DNA from: JAJFHI01 sp050633705
GTDB taxonomy: Bacteria; Pseudomonadota; Alphaproteobacteria; Rhizobiales; Hyphomicrobiaceae
DNA length: 64,000 bases
Assembly: GCA_050633705.1 (NCBI GenBank)
Contig: JBOEGZ010000007.1
Span: 124,001 to 188,000 of the forward strand
Direction of reading: 5' to 3'
In this document: piece by piece, positions 1 through 9,290 of the stretch
Layout: each line of letters starts with the position of its first letter
Position numbering within the stretch: the stretch's first letter is position 1
Program-made: the position numbers and the translations under genes
The notes under the pieces: model-generated
The model's input: the letters and a program-made list of their open reading frames with translations, nothing else
Told to the model about the DNA's origin: nothing
The model's database searches: none

Positions 1-1
1 T

Positions 2-223
2 TTCTACGAAGAAGCACCAACCCCAAATGGACAACCGGCGAACCAAGCGCCAGGGTTTGCAGAGGCCCCAGCAGAAGGCTTCGTCGTAGAATTTTTGTCC
101 AGTCGTGATGGATTGGAACTTAACAAAGCATTTGTCCGCATTACGGACCCACGTGTGCGCCGTTCGATCGTTGAATTGGTCCGATCGCTGGCAAACGTGG
201 AAGAAAAGGACACAAAAGCGTAA
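2..223 (+). CDS. XRE-family transcriptional regulator, C-terminal part
   Basis: The first 73 codons in frame 2, ending at TAA 221-223, match the C-terminal tail of the short (about 130-140 aa) helix-turn-helix regulators that sit directly upstream of metK in many Rhizobiales (PraR/PhrR type). Visible hallmarks are the motif VVEFLSSRDGLELNKAF, then a conserved ending RRSIVELVRSLAN. The DNA-binding half lies outside the window, so regulatory function is taken from family knowledge only. A 9-bp perfect dyad (212-220 with 226-234) straddles the stop codon; it has no clear T-run behind it, so I do not call it a terminator. Confidence 0.75.
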   Translation, partial: FYEEAPTPNGQPANQAPGFAEAPAEGFVVEFLSSRDGLELNKAFVRITDPRVRRSIVELVRSLANVEEKDTKA

Positions 224-439
224 CGCGCTTTTGTCGACATAATTTGCAAGGTGCGGCTTTCCCTCAAAATCTGATGCGTTTTCAAGGCTTTTTGAGCCAG
301 CACCATTTTGCGATTTAGAGCGCCGATTGGGCCGTGAACGGCCGTCTGAGATGGCGCGTTGGACCGGGATTCACCCAGAATACAGGGTATGACATAGACG
401 GCAAAGAGGCCGCTTTGCCCAATGGATTGCTCGCCCAAA

Positions 440-507
440 TTGGGTGAAACTTGACCGTATCCTTAAAGCTTGCAACAACCCGGCGAAATTCGCGAGCCGC
501 TGGGGGT
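440..507 (+). promoter_or_regulatory. Structured metK leader, possible SAM-responsive element
   Basis: The 309 nt between the regulator and metK (224-532) contain no gene. Positions 440-445 (TTGGGT) can pair with 478-483 (ACCCGG), enclosing blocks TTGACCG and GCTTGCA that recall the conserved loop of SAM-II class riboswitches. A second small hairpin (GCGA/TCGC, 483-493) and a G-rich stretch near 500-507 follow, close to the metK start. The downstream AAA...GCTAAA block of SAM-II, as I remember it, is not clearly present, so assignment to a known class is weak. The position in front of a SAM synthetase gene makes feedback by SAM plausible, but this is inference. Confidence 0.3.
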
Positions 508-532
508 CGCACATTTGGAACATGGGGTTGTC

Positions 533-1738
533 GTGGCAAGAACGTCTTATCTATTTACCAGTGAATCTGTTTCAGAGGGACATCCCGACAAAGTGAGCGA
601 TCGCATTTCTGATGAGATCGTCGACTTGTTTTATCGTGAAGGGCCTGCGGCAGGTATCGACCCATGGCAAATCCGAGCGGCCTGTGAAACGCTGACGACC
701 ACCAATAAGGTTGTGATTGCTGGCGAAACACGTGGTCCAGCAACAGTGACAAATGACTGGATTGCTCATGTTGCCCGTATGGCGATCAAAGACATTGGCT
801 ACGAGCAAGATGGTTTCCATTGGCAGGATGCTGACATCGATGTGCTTTTGCATCCCCAATCTGTAGATATTGCCCAAGGTGTCGATGCCGGCACGGGTAT
901 GCACGTCGATGAAGGTGCTGGTGATCAGGGTATTATGTTTGGGTATGCCTGTCGTGAGACGGGCGCATTGATGCCTGCACCAATTTTCTATAGCCACAAG
1001 ATTCTTGAAGTTTTGGCAAAAGCACGCAAGAGCAACGAGGGCGATGCGGGTAAGCTTGGTCCAGACTCCAAAAGCCAGGTGACTATTCAATATGAAAACG
1101 GCATGCCTGTTGGGGTTACGCAAATTGTCCTGTCGACCCAACACATCGATGCAAGCCTAAACTCAGATGATGTGCGTCAGATCGTCGAGCCATATATTCG
1201 CAATGTGTTGCCAGCTGAATGGGTCACTGACAGCACGGTTTGGCACGTAAACCCAACGGGTAAATTCGTCATTGGTGGTCCTGACGGAGATGCGGGGCTA
1301 ACTGGTCGCAAAATCATCGTTGATACTTATGGTGGTGCGGCGCCACATGGCGGCGGCGCTTTCTCAGGCAAAGACCCAACGAAGGTCGACCGATCAGCGG
1401 CATATGCATCGCGCTACCTGGCAAAGAACGTTGTTGCGGCCGGACTGGCAGACCGCTGCACCATTCAGTTGTCGTATGCGATCGGTGTCGCTGAGCCACT
1501 ATCGATTTATGTCGATACCCACGGCACCGGTAATGTTGATGAAGCCAAGCTGGAAGTTGCATTGCGTGATGTTATGTCTTTGACGCCGCGCGGTATTCGC
1601 GAACACCTCAAACTCAACAATCCAATTTACGCTCGCACGGCCGCTTACGGTCATTTCGGTCGTGATGTGGATGCAGACGGCGGCTTTACTTGGGAAGCTA
1701 CAGATCTCGTCACAGCTCTAAAATCGGCAGTGGCCTAA
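533..1738 (+). CDS. metK: S-adenosylmethionine synthetase
   Basis: Converts methionine and ATP to S-adenosylmethionine in the cytoplasm. From GTG 533 the protein is 401 aa and begins with the family N-terminus ARTSYLFTSESVSEGHPDK; His17 of GHPDK and the GAGDQG motif (about 128-133) form the active site, and the P-loop-like GGGAFSGKD motif lies near residue 280. An in-frame ATG at 470 would add 21 residues not seen in homologues and would run through the structured leader, so the GTG is preferred. An intrinsic terminator follows 57 nt after the stop, so metK appears to be its own transcription unit. Confidence 0.95.
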   Translation: MARTSYLFTSESVSEGHPDKVSDRISDEIVDLFYREGPAAGIDPWQIRAACETLTTTNKVVIAGETRGPATVTNDWIAHVARMAIKDIGYEQDGFHWQDADIDVLLHPQSVDIAQGVDAGTGMHVDEGAGDQGIMFGYACRETGALMPAPIFYSHKILEVLAKARKSNEGDAGKLGPDSKSQVTIQYENGMPVGVTQIVLSTQHIDASLNSDDVRQIVEPYIRNVLPAEWVTDSTVWHVNPTGKFVIGGPDGDAGLTGRKIIVDTYGGAAPHGGGAFSGKDPTKVDRSAAYASRYLAKNVVAAGLADRCTIQLSYAIGVAEPLSIYVDTHGTGNVDEAKLEVALRDVMSLTPRGIREHLKLNNPIYARTAAYGHFGRDVDADGGFTWEATDLVTALKSAVA

Positions 1739-1794
1739 TTTTCTTCGAGCCGGGTATTTGTAGGTTTGCAGGTTAGACAATAGAAGTTGTGTAG

Positions 1795-1826
1795 AGCGGC
1801 CGCCGAATTTGAGCGGCTGCTTTTTT
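1795..1826 (+). terminator. Rho-independent terminator after metK
   Basis: A 9-bp GC-rich stem (1795-1803 with 1813-1821, one G-T pair) and a 9-nt loop are followed by a run of six T. It separates metK from trmB. Confidence 0.85.
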
Positions 1827-1856
1827 CTTGATACTGATCGAATTTAGCAACGTGCA

Positions 1857-2576
1857 ATGCCAATGAGCAAACAACCTTCACAATCGCATACCGATGAATT
1901 GCGGAGTTTTGGTCGCAGGCGCGGGCGCAAATTTAGCGACAGTCAGACGGCGTTGATGAATGACGTTTTGCCCTGTGTCCGTTTGGACCTCGATGCAGCG
2001 GTGCCAAAGTCCTTGGCCGCGCTTTTTAATCCAGTCGTAGAAGATGTCTGGCTGGAAATCGGGTTTGGCGGCGGCGAGCATTTGCTTTGGCAAGCAGAGC
2101 ACAACCGAGATGTTGGCCTCATTGGCTGTGAGCCATTCGAAGATGGCGTGGTTAAAGTTTTGCGCGGTGTTGAAGATCAGGCGTTGGCCAATGTCCGTGT
2201 GCATGATGATGATGCGCGCGATGTGCTGCGCTGGCTGCCAGAGGCGAGCATTTCAAGAGCCTTTGTGTTGTTTCCCGATCCCTGGCCAAAGGCGCGCCAT
2301 CGCAAGCGTCGTTTGGTAAATACTTCGTTGCTTAACGCATTGGCGCGCGTCATGTGCGAGGGTGGCGAATTGCGGATTGGCACCGACATCGGCGACTACG
2401 CACGTTGGATGATGATCGCATTGCAAGAGGCGGATGTCTTTGAATGGACAGCAAAACGTCCTGACGATTGGCGTAAACGACCGGGCGATTGGCCGCAAAC
2501 GCGCTATGAGCAAAAAGCACGACGCGAGGGGCGTTGTTGTTACTTCTTGTCGCTGAAAAAGAAGCAAAGTGTATAA
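1857..2576 (+). CDS. trmB: tRNA (guanine-N7-)-methyltransferase
   Basis: Class I SAM-dependent methyltransferase that makes m7G46 in tRNA. The 239-aa protein has the SAM-binding motif EIGFGGGEH at 68-75, acidic motif D..D near 117-119 and the TrmB signature FPDPWPKARHRKRR at 139-152. A second ATG two codons in (1863) is an equally possible start; neither has a strong Shine-Dalgarno sequence. It lies between a terminator behind metK and another in front of rimP, so it is probably transcribed alone. The metK-trmB-rimP order is conserved in Rhizobiales. Confidence 0.93.
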   Translation: MPMSKQPSQSHTDELRSFGRRRGRKFSDSQTALMNDVLPCVRLDLDAAVPKSLAALFNPVVEDVWLEIGFGGGEHLLWQAEHNRDVGLIGCEPFEDGVVKVLRGVEDQALANVRVHDDDARDVLRWLPEASISRAFVLFPDPWPKARHRKRRLVNTSLLNALARVMCEGGELRIGTDIGDYARWMMIALQEADVFEWTAKRPDDWRKRPGDWPQTRYEQKARREGRCCYFLSLKKKQSV

Positions 2577-2679
2577 AAAATGGCGGCGCTCAAATAAGCC
2601 TGCGGAAAAGTGCAATTTCTGCTTGCAAGCCCCTGCGGCATAACGTACTTTGGAGTTGCTCATGATCATCTCAACTTTG

Positions 2680-2709
2680 AGAGTGGATCCTCCGGATCCG
2701 CTCTTTTTT
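2680..2709 (+). terminator. Intrinsic terminator or attenuator before rimP-nusA-infB
   Basis: An 11-bp stem (2680-2690 with 2694-2704) contains the palindrome GGATCC and is followed by TTTTTT. It lies 103 nt after trmB and 47 nt before rimP. It may simply end trmB transcription, or, if the operon promoter lies upstream at about 2580-2670, act as an attenuator of the NusA operon. Confidence 0.8.
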
Positions 2710-2755
2710 CTTTGGAAATTTTCATGGGGCGGAAATAGTACGGATTTTTAACTCT

Positions 2756-3382
2756 ATGCAAACGAGCGAAGATGGTGGCCCAGAACCCGTTGAGTTGGGT
2801 GACCGCTTCATTCAAGAAACGGGCGTTGCTGGGGCTCTTGCTGAGCTTGCCGAACCAGTTCTACAAGATCTCGGGTTTCGGTTGGTTCGCGTGAGGCTCA
2901 CAGGTCGTGATCCAAAGACTGTTCAAATCATGGCTGAGCGTCCCGATGGAACGTTGACAGTTGGTGAGTGCGAACGGATCTCGCGGGAATTGTCGCCGTT
3001 GTTGGATGTTCATGATCCGGTGGCCGGAAATTACAATCTGGAGGTTTCGTCTCCGGGCATTGACCGGCCTTTGGTGCGTGCGTCTGATTTCGCAGACTGG
3101 GTTGGATATGAGATAAAACTCGAAACGAGTGAGCTGATTGATGGTCGCAAGCGTTTTCGAGGAATGTTGCAAGGGTTTGAAGACGGCGAGGTCCGGTTAA
3201 GTGTTGATCTCAAAGACACCGGCCCGGCAGAATTGGGTTTTCCCGTTGGACTGGTGGCAGAAGCCCACTTGATTTTGACGGATGAATTGGTCCGCGAGTC
3301 TTTGCGTCGCGGTAAGAAGAGCCAAAAGGCTGAGAACGCTTTTGAAGAAGCTGATCAGGCTGACAAGGTAAAGGACGACTAG
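2756..3382 (+). CDS. rimP: Ribosome maturation factor RimP
   Basis: Needed for 30S subunit maturation. The 208-aa protein has the RimP N-terminal alpha/beta domain (roughly 20-100, with ELAEPVLQDLGF and VRVRLTG) containing the conserved VSSPGIDRPL, then the C-terminal SH3-like barrel, and a charged tail (KKSQKAENAFEEADQADKVK). It begins the rimP-nusA-ylxR-infB operon; only 3 nt separate its stop from the nusA start, suggesting translational coupling. Confidence 0.93.
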   Translation: MQTSEDGGPEPVELGDRFIQETGVAGALAELAEPVLQDLGFRLVRVRLTGRDPKTVQIMAERPDGTLTVGECERISRELSPLLDVHDPVAGNYNLEVSSPGIDRPLVRASDFADWVGYEIKLETSELIDGRKRFRGMLQGFEDGEVRLSVDLKDTGPAELGFPVGLVAEAHLILTDELVRESLRRGKKSQKAENAFEEADQADKVKDD

Positions 3383-3385
3383 ATC

Positions 3386-5086
3386 ATGGGCGTAGCAGGT
3401 GTCAGTGCTAACCGGTTGGAGCTTTTGCAGATCGCAACGGCTGTTGCACAAGAAAAATCGATCGACCGCAATATTGTGATCGAGGCGATGGAAGACGCGA
3501 TTCAGAAAGCTGCCAAGTCGCGTTATGGCGCGGAAAATGAGATCCGCTGTCAAATTGATGCAACGACGGGTGAAACACGCTTGTCGCGGGTGATGACAGT
3601 CGTTGAAGAAGTCGAAAACGACGCAACGCAAATTACTCTCGAAGAAGGCCGCGCCCGCAACCCAGACGCCAATATCGGCGACCAGATTGTTGAGCCGTTG
3701 CCGCCATTGGACTTTGGACGGGTCGCTGCCCAAAACGCCAAGCAGGTGATCGTCCAGAAAGTGCGGGAAGCGGAACGTGATCGCCAGTATGAAGAATACA
3801 AAGATCGCGTCGGCGAAATCATCAACGGTTCGGTTAAGCGCGTCGAGTATGGCAACGTTATTGTCGATCTGGGTCGTGCTGAGGGCATTATTCGCCGCGA
3901 CGAAATGATCCCACGCGAAAATGTGCGTTATGGAGATCGCATTCGGGCGTTGATTTATGATGTGCGTCGCGAACCACGAGGGCCGCAGATTTTCCTCTCA
4001 CGCGCACGTCCAGAATTTATGTCGTTGTTGTTTTCTCAGGAAGTTCCAGAGATTTACGACGGTATTGTCGAAATTAAAGCGGTTGCACGCGATCCAGGAT
4101 CACGCGCAAAGATCGCTGTCAATTCAAGAGACACTGCAATTGACCCGGTCGGGGCCTGTGTTGGTATGCGCGGTGCCCGTGTGCAGGCCGTTGTGAACGA
4201 GTTGCAAGGTGAAAAAGTCGATATTATTCAATGGCCAGGTGAAGGCGAAGATGCAAGCTTCATCGTCAATGGATTGGCGCCGGCAGAGGTGACCAAGGTC
4301 GTGCTGGATGAAGATAACAATCGTATTGAGGTTGTTGTTCCAGAAAGTCAGTTGTCGCTTGCGATCGGTCGACGTGGTCAAAATGTTCGCTTGGCTTCGC
4401 AGTTGACAGGTTGGGATATTGATATCCTTACCGAGGATGAAGAAAGTGAGCGCCGCCAGAAGGAGTTTGGCGAGCGCACTCAAATGTTCATGGATGCCTT
4501 GGATGTTGATGAAGTGATTGCGCAATTGCTTGTCACCGAAGGTTTCGCATCGATCGAAGAAACGGCTTATGTCGAGCTGAACGAAATCGCGCATATCGAA
4601 GGTTTCGATGATGACACGGCAGCAGAAATTCAATCTCGCGCTCGTGAATATTTGGAAAAGACAGAACGTGATCGAGACAACAAGCGCAAAGAGCTTGGTG
4701 TTGAAGATGATGTTGCAAAGATTGAAGGCGTAACAGGGCGTATGCTTGTTGCATTCGGTGAGAATGGCATCAAAACCGTAGAAGATGTCGCCGACTGCGC
4801 CACAGATGATTTGGTTGGCTGGACAGAGCGCAAGAAGGACCGTGATAGCGAGCCTGTGCGTCATAAAGGCGTGTTGGATGGTTTTGAAATCGGTCGCAAA
4901 GAGGCCGAAGATATGATCATGTCCGCCCGTGTTCTGGCAGGCTGGATTAGCGCAGAAGATTTGATCAAAGAAGAAGAGCCCGCTGTTGAAGCAGATGGTG
5001 AGGCTTCGGCAGAAGAAGGCGAAGAAGTTGCAGCTGCTGCTCCAGAGACCGAAGCTGGTACGTCCAGCGACGGCGCTCAGAGCTAG
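3386..5086 (+). CDS. nusA: Transcription termination/antitermination factor NusA
   Basis: Binds RNA polymerase and nascent RNA, controlling pausing, termination and antitermination. The 566-aa protein shows the N-terminal domain (LQIATAVAQEKSIDR), an S1 domain (about 135-200), KH1 (GACVGMRGARVQAV), KH2 (AIGRRGQNVRLASQL) and C-terminal helix-hairpin-helix repeats (VIAQLLVTEGFASIEE and a second copy near 455). The last 45 residues are strongly acidic and Ala/Glu rich. This is the normal alphaproteobacterial architecture. It lies directly behind rimP and in front of ylxR. Confidence 0.96.
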   Translation: MGVAGVSANRLELLQIATAVAQEKSIDRNIVIEAMEDAIQKAAKSRYGAENEIRCQIDATTGETRLSRVMTVVEEVENDATQITLEEGRARNPDANIGDQIVEPLPPLDFGRVAAQNAKQVIVQKVREAERDRQYEEYKDRVGEIINGSVKRVEYGNVIVDLGRAEGIIRRDEMIPRENVRYGDRIRALIYDVRREPRGPQIFLSRARPEFMSLLFSQEVPEIYDGIVEIKAVARDPGSRAKIAVNSRDTAIDPVGACVGMRGARVQAVVNELQGEKVDIIQWPGEGEDASFIVNGLAPAEVTKVVLDEDNNRIEVVVPESQLSLAIGRRGQNVRLASQLTGWDIDILTEDEESERRQKEFGERTQMFMDALDVDEVIAQLLVTEGFASIEETAYVELNEIAHIEGFDDDTAAEIQSRAREYLEKTERDRDNKRKELGVEDDVAKIEGVTGRMLVAFGENGIKTVEDVADCATDDLVGWTERKKDRDSEPVRHKGVLDGFEIGRKEAEDMIMSARVLAGWISAEDLIKEEEPAVEADGEASAEEGEEVAAAAPETEAGTSSDGAQS

Positions 5087-5118
5087 GCGCAGGCAATGGC
5101 ACATAAAGGAACGAACGC

Positions 5119-5829
5119 GTGGGTGGTCGGCAGAAGAAGCCAGCCAAGTTTGACGAAGAGCCGGTGGTGGGCCCGATCCGCCGCTGCGCCGTCACGCGCA
5201 CGCGCCGAGAACGCGACGATCTAATCCGTTTTGTCGCAGACCCGGTTGGGGGCGTTGTCCCTGATCTCGGTTTGAAGTTGCCAGGGCGTGGCGTTTGGGT
5301 GACGGCTGACCGGACTTCTGTACAAGAAGCATCAAAACGGCGCTCATTTGCCGCCGGACTGAAGCAACCGGTTGAAGTACCAAGCGATCTTGCCGACAAG
5401 CTTGAGGCATTATTGGTTAACAGAGCAACCAGCGCGCTGGCGATGGCCAATAAGGCCGGCCAGGTGCTTTCAGGCTTTGATAAAGTGACTACAGTTCTTG
5501 AGACTGGGCGCGTAAAAGGCCTTATACATGGCGCTGGGGCGGCTGAAGGCGGCCGCGAGAAGCTCGATCGTAAATATATGGCCATCGCGCGGGACGGCGG
5601 GGAAAAAGCCATCGGTCGGGCTCGCGTCGTCGATTGTTTGACTGTAGAGCAATTGAGTTTGGCCATGGGCCGCTCAAATGTGGTACATGCTGCGCTAATT
5701 ACTGGCGGCGCAGCAAAACGGTTCTTAGCCGAAGCCGAACGCCTCGCACGCTATCGGTCAGGCATCGAGCACAGTTCGTCCTTATCGAATCGTGAAAGCG
5801 ACGAAAAGAGCGAGTGCAAAGTGCTCTAG
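5119..5829 (+). CDS. ylxR: YlxR/RnpM domain plus L7Ae-like RNA-binding protein
   Basis: A two-domain RNA-binding protein of the nusA-infB operon. An N-terminal YlxR (DUF448) domain at about 20-95 has the RRCAVTRTRRERDDLIRF motif and GRGVWV; the second half (about 100-210) is L7Ae/ribosomal L30e-like, with ATSALAMANKAGQVLSGFDKV. The GTG start at 5119 has AAAGGA eight bases upstream. In firmicutes YlxR binds and modulates RNase P, but the role of the fused alphaproteobacterial form is not settled. It lies 32 nt behind nusA and 70 nt before infB. Confidence 0.88.
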   Translation: MGGRQKKPAKFDEEPVVGPIRRCAVTRTRRERDDLIRFVADPVGGVVPDLGLKLPGRGVWVTADRTSVQEASKRRSFAAGLKQPVEVPSDLADKLEALLVNRATSALAMANKAGQVLSGFDKVTTVLETGRVKGLIHGAGAAEGGREKLDRKYMAIARDGGEKAIGRARVVDCLTVEQLSLAMGRSNVVHAALITGGAAKRFLAEAERLARYRSGIEHSSSLSNRESDEKSECKVL

Positions 5830-5899
5830 AAATATGATGCTTAGGTGCATTAACAGGCATCCTGACGGTTGCGAAACAGAGAGTTTGAACGGAAAACGT

Positions 5900-8662
5900 A
5901 TGAGCGACACGAAAGACACGTCCGATAAAACCCTACGTTCAGGGAAGCGCAAGCCGCTCTCTCTGCAGCGGACGGTCGAGTCCGGCCTTGTGCGGCAAAA
6001 GTTCAGCCATGGCCGGTCGAAATCGGTTGTTGTCGAGAAGCGCAAAACGCGCAAGCTGGCGACTCCAGGTTCTGAGGGCGCTGCTGCAACACCTGAAGCA
6101 CCGGTCGAGAAAAAGCCTGTTGTTGCGAAACAGCCTCCTGCAAAGAGCAAAGATGTTTCACCAGCAAAGAAAAAGCCAACAACTTCGGATTTGAAGGGGC
6201 TTTCAAGCGAAGAGCAAGACGCGCGCGCGCGGGCTTTGGCTGACGCGAAAGAGCGCCAGATCGCGGAACAGGCCGCAGCGGTTGAGCGCGCCAAAGTCGA
6301 AGCAGAAAAAGCTAAGGCCGAGGCATTAAAGCCAAAAGATGAACCAGCCAAACCTGACGTAAAGGCAGAAGAAAAAACGCCAGCTCCAGCGGCGCCTAAA
6401 AAGGCTGATGTTGCAAAGCCCACGACAACGGCGAAAGCAGCAGAACCAAAGTCAGAACCCGCGCCAACAGGTAAGGCGGGTGAAACACGGCCAGCGGATC
6501 GCGGCGGTCAACCATCGCGTGGTGGACCAAGGCGTTCTTTAGATACGGCGAGTATGCCGCGCTCAGGTGGTAAAATTCGCAAGATTGAACTGCCTGTTTC
6601 GCCTGCCGATGCACCGCCGCCGGAAGATGAAAGTACGATCAAGCGTCCAACGCGTACCGCACCTGCTGAAAAAGCAAAGGCCAATGCGCCGAGCGGCAAC
6701 GAACGCGGTGGCAAGCGTGGCAAAGGTGCCCGTGCACCTCAAAAGGGCCAAGATGGTGGTCGCGAGCGTGGCAAACTGACGGTCGATAAACTCCTGAACC
6801 GTGAGCAGCGTGAGCGCTCTATTGCATCGCTAAAACGCAAGCGTGAACGCGAAAAGCAAAAGTCTATGGGTGTTGCAACCCCGCGTGAAAAGATTTCACG
6901 TGAGGTTATTATTCCTGAGGTGATTACTATTCAAGAGCTGGCCAACCGCATGACGGAACGGGCCGTTGACGTGATCAAGTTCCTCATGAAGCAAGGCGAG
7001 ATGCACAAAATCAATGACGTGGTGGATACAGATACCGCGGAGTTGATCGTCGAAGAATTTGGTCATACTGCAAAGCGCGTATCAGAAGCCGACGTTGAAG
7101 AAGGTTTCATGAGTCGCGATGAAGACGACACTGAAAACCAAGTCTCCCGTGCACCAGTTGTTACGATCATGGGCCACGTTGACCATGGTAAGACATCGTT
7201 GCTCGATACCATCCGCAAGGCCAACGTTGTGTCAGGCGAAGCAGGCGGCATTACCCAGCATATCGGTGCTTACCAGGTTGATCCGGGTGATGGCAGTAAG
7301 ATCACATTCATTGACACGCCTGGCCACGAAGCTTTCACAGCCATGCGCGCACGCGGTGCGAAAGTAACTGATATCGTTGTGTTGGTGGTTGCAGCCGACG
7401 ACGGCGTGATGCCGCAAACGATTGAAGCGATCAATCATGCGACCGCTGGTGAAGTGCCACTCATCGTTGCAATCAATAAAATTGATAAGCCAACAGCAGA
7501 CCCAACACGTGTGCGAACCGAACTTCTCCAGCACGGAGTTGTTGTTGAAAGCATGTCTGGTGAGGTGCTGGAAGTTGAGGTTTCGGCAAAAGAGGGCACT
7601 GGCATTGATAAGCTCTTAGAGGCGATCAACCTTCAGGCCGAGTTGCTTGATGTTAAGGCCAATCCGGATCGCAAAGCTGATGGTATCGTTATTGAAGCCA
7701 AGCTTGAGCGTGGACGTGGCCCGGTTGGGACGGTTCTTGTTCAGCGTGGCACATTGAAAATTGGTGACATTGTTGTTGCTGGAACGGCTTGGGGACGGGT
7801 TCGAGCCTTGATTGACGATCTGGGCAAAAATACAGTGAAAGCCAGCCCATCTGTACCAGTTGAAATTCTTGGCTTCGATTCTGCTCCAGAAGCGGGAGAC
7901 TTGTTCGCGGTCGTTGATACTGAAGCACGTGCGCGAGAAATCACCGAGTACCGCGTTCGAAAACGTCGCGATACATTGGGTGCTGCAAGTTCGTCACGCA
8001 CACTCGAACAGATGATGCAGTCACTTAAGGAAGCTGGTGAAAAGAGCGAATTTCCATTGCTTGCAAAAGCTGACGTGCAAGGGTCGATCGAGGCCATCGC
8101 CGGAGCGTTGGGTAAGCTTGGGACCGACGAGGTTGAAGCACGGATTATTCATTCCGGTGTTGGCGGTATCACAGAGTCGGATGTGGCTTTGGCGAGTGCT
8201 TCTGGTGCTGTCATTATGGGCTTTAACGTTCGGGCCAACGCTCAAGCGAAACAAGCAGCCGAAAAAGCCGGTGTTGAAATTCGCTACTACAACATCATCT
8301 ACGATTTGGTTGATGATGTTAAGGCTGCAATGTCTGGTTTGTTGGCGCCAACGCTGCGCGAAGTATTCCTTGGCAATGCTGAAATTCTCGAAGTCTTCAA
8401 CATTACGAAGGTGGGTAAGGTTGCAGGTTGTCGTGTCACCGAAGGTAAAGTGGAACGTGGAGCAAAAGTTCGCCTCATCCGCGACAGCGTTGTGATCCAC
8501 GAAGGTGAATTGTCGACACTTAAGCGCTTCAAAGATGAAGTCAAAGAAGTCTCAACCGGTCAGGAATGCGGTATGGCTTTCACCAAGTATGAAGACCTTC
8601 GTGCTGGCGACGTTATCGAGTGCTTCCATGTTGAGAGCATCGAACGGACACTGGACGATTAA
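5900..8662 (+). CDS. infB: Translation initiation factor IF-2
   Basis: GTPase that brings initiator tRNA to the 30S subunit. I place the start at ATG 5900 (MSDTKDTSDKTL...) because it gives the alphaproteobacterial N-terminus ending FSHGRSKSVVVEKRK and has GGAA at 5891-5894; the open frame runs 36 codons further upstream without similarity. The 920-aa protein has a long Ala/Lys/Glu/Pro-rich linker, the IF2N domain (TIQELANRM), and the G domain with GHVDHGKTS (425-433), DTPGHE (472-477) and NKID (526-529), then domains II-IV. It is the largest gene of the operon. Confidence 0.96.
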   Translation: MSDTKDTSDKTLRSGKRKPLSLQRTVESGLVRQKFSHGRSKSVVVEKRKTRKLATPGSEGAAATPEAPVEKKPVVAKQPPAKSKDVSPAKKKPTTSDLKGLSSEEQDARARALADAKERQIAEQAAAVERAKVEAEKAKAEALKPKDEPAKPDVKAEEKTPAPAAPKKADVAKPTTTAKAAEPKSEPAPTGKAGETRPADRGGQPSRGGPRRSLDTASMPRSGGKIRKIELPVSPADAPPPEDESTIKRPTRTAPAEKAKANAPSGNERGGKRGKGARAPQKGQDGGRERGKLTVDKLLNREQRERSIASLKRKREREKQKSMGVATPREKISREVIIPEVITIQELANRMTERAVDVIKFLMKQGEMHKINDVVDTDTAELIVEEFGHTAKRVSEADVEEGFMSRDEDDTENQVSRAPVVTIMGHVDHGKTSLLDTIRKANVVSGEAGGITQHIGAYQVDPGDGSKITFIDTPGHEAFTAMRARGAKVTDIVVLVVAADDGVMPQTIEAINHATAGEVPLIVAINKIDKPTADPTRVRTELLQHGVVVESMSGEVLEVEVSAKEGTGIDKLLEAINLQAELLDVKANPDRKADGIVIEAKLERGRGPVGTVLVQRGTLKIGDIVVAGTAWGRVRALIDDLGKNTVKASPSVPVEILGFDSAPEAGDLFAVVDTEARAREITEYRVRKRRDTLGAASSSRTLEQMMQSLKEAGEKSEFPLLAKADVQGSIEAIAGALGKLGTDEVEARIIHSGVGGITESDVALASASGAVIMGFNVRANAQAKQAAEKAGVEIRYYNIIYDLVDDVKAAMSGLLAPTLREVFLGNAEILEVFNITKVGKVAGCRVTEGKVERGAKVRLIRDSVVIHEGELSTLKRFKDEVKEVSTGQECGMAFTKYEDLRAGDVIECFHVESIERTLDD

Positions 8663-8783
8663 TTACGCCAAGCCCGCTTGAACGGCGATTGAGGTGTGTG
8701 CTTGGTGGCAAATAATTGGCAACTGTTTTCGGCGTTGCGGCTTTGCTTGCGGCGCCGAATTCCTGTCGAGAGTGAATAGATCA

Positions 8784-9290
8784 ATGCAATTTGACGCCAA
8801 ATGGCGGTGGACATTTGATGATTTCAAAGTCTTAAATAGCGCCTATTTCAAACTGACACCTTGGCGTCGGCGTAGCAGGCACTGGCTCTTGGTCTTGTTG
8901 GTTATCGCTTTGCTGGCTTGCGTATTTTCTTTTTGGCTTGGAGAGAAAGATCTCGGCTGGGCTTTTCTAGCTTATGTCGTCCTTTTGCTCGCTATAAAGT
9001 TTCTTCTTGTGCCGTGGGGTTATCGCCGCCGCTACACTCAACAAGAACTTGATGGCAAAGATATCGTTTTGACGGCTGATGATGCTGGCGTGGAGGTTGA
9101 TGCCCATCATGGAGAGACCAAGTTCACGTGGAGTGGGTTTCCCTACGTAACCGTTCAAGATGGCCACACGATATTGTGGCAAAATCTTATTTTGGGTATC
9201 GCCGTGCCCGATCGCGCGTTTTCTTCCGAGCAAGAAGCGCGCCGTTTTGCAGCATTTGCTGAGGAAAAGATCAATGGCCAAAAACTCTGA
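8784..9290 (+). CDS. YcxB-like membrane protein
   Basis: A 168-aa protein from ATG 8784. It has two adjacent hydrophobic segments (about 32-53 and 57-76) in the N-terminal half and a soluble C-terminal part with the pattern ADDAGVEVDAHHGETKFTWSGF, typical of YcxB-like (PF14317) proteins, whose function is unknown. An upstream in-frame start at 8694 would add 30 Cys-rich residues without similarity. It sits inside the infB-rbfA interval and its last 17 nt overlap rbfA, so it is probably co-transcribed with the translation genes. Confidence 0.7.
   Translation: MQFDAKWRWTFDDFKVLNSAYFKLTPWRRRSRHWLLVLLVIALLACVFSFWLGEKDLGWAFLAYVVLLLAIKFLLVPWGYRRRYTQQELDGKDIVLTADDAGVEVDAHHGETKFTWSGFPYVTVQDGHTILWQNLILGIAVPDRAFSSEQEARRFAAFAEEKINGQKL

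Noticed and set aside
470..532. Upstream in-frame ATG for metK giving 21 extra residues
   Set aside because: The added residues have no counterpart in MetK and the stretch forms the structured leader; GTG 533 gives the standard N-terminus.
4124..5104. 326-codon open frame antisense to nusA
   Set aside because: Mirror of the nusA reading frame; its composition is non-coding and nusA is certain.
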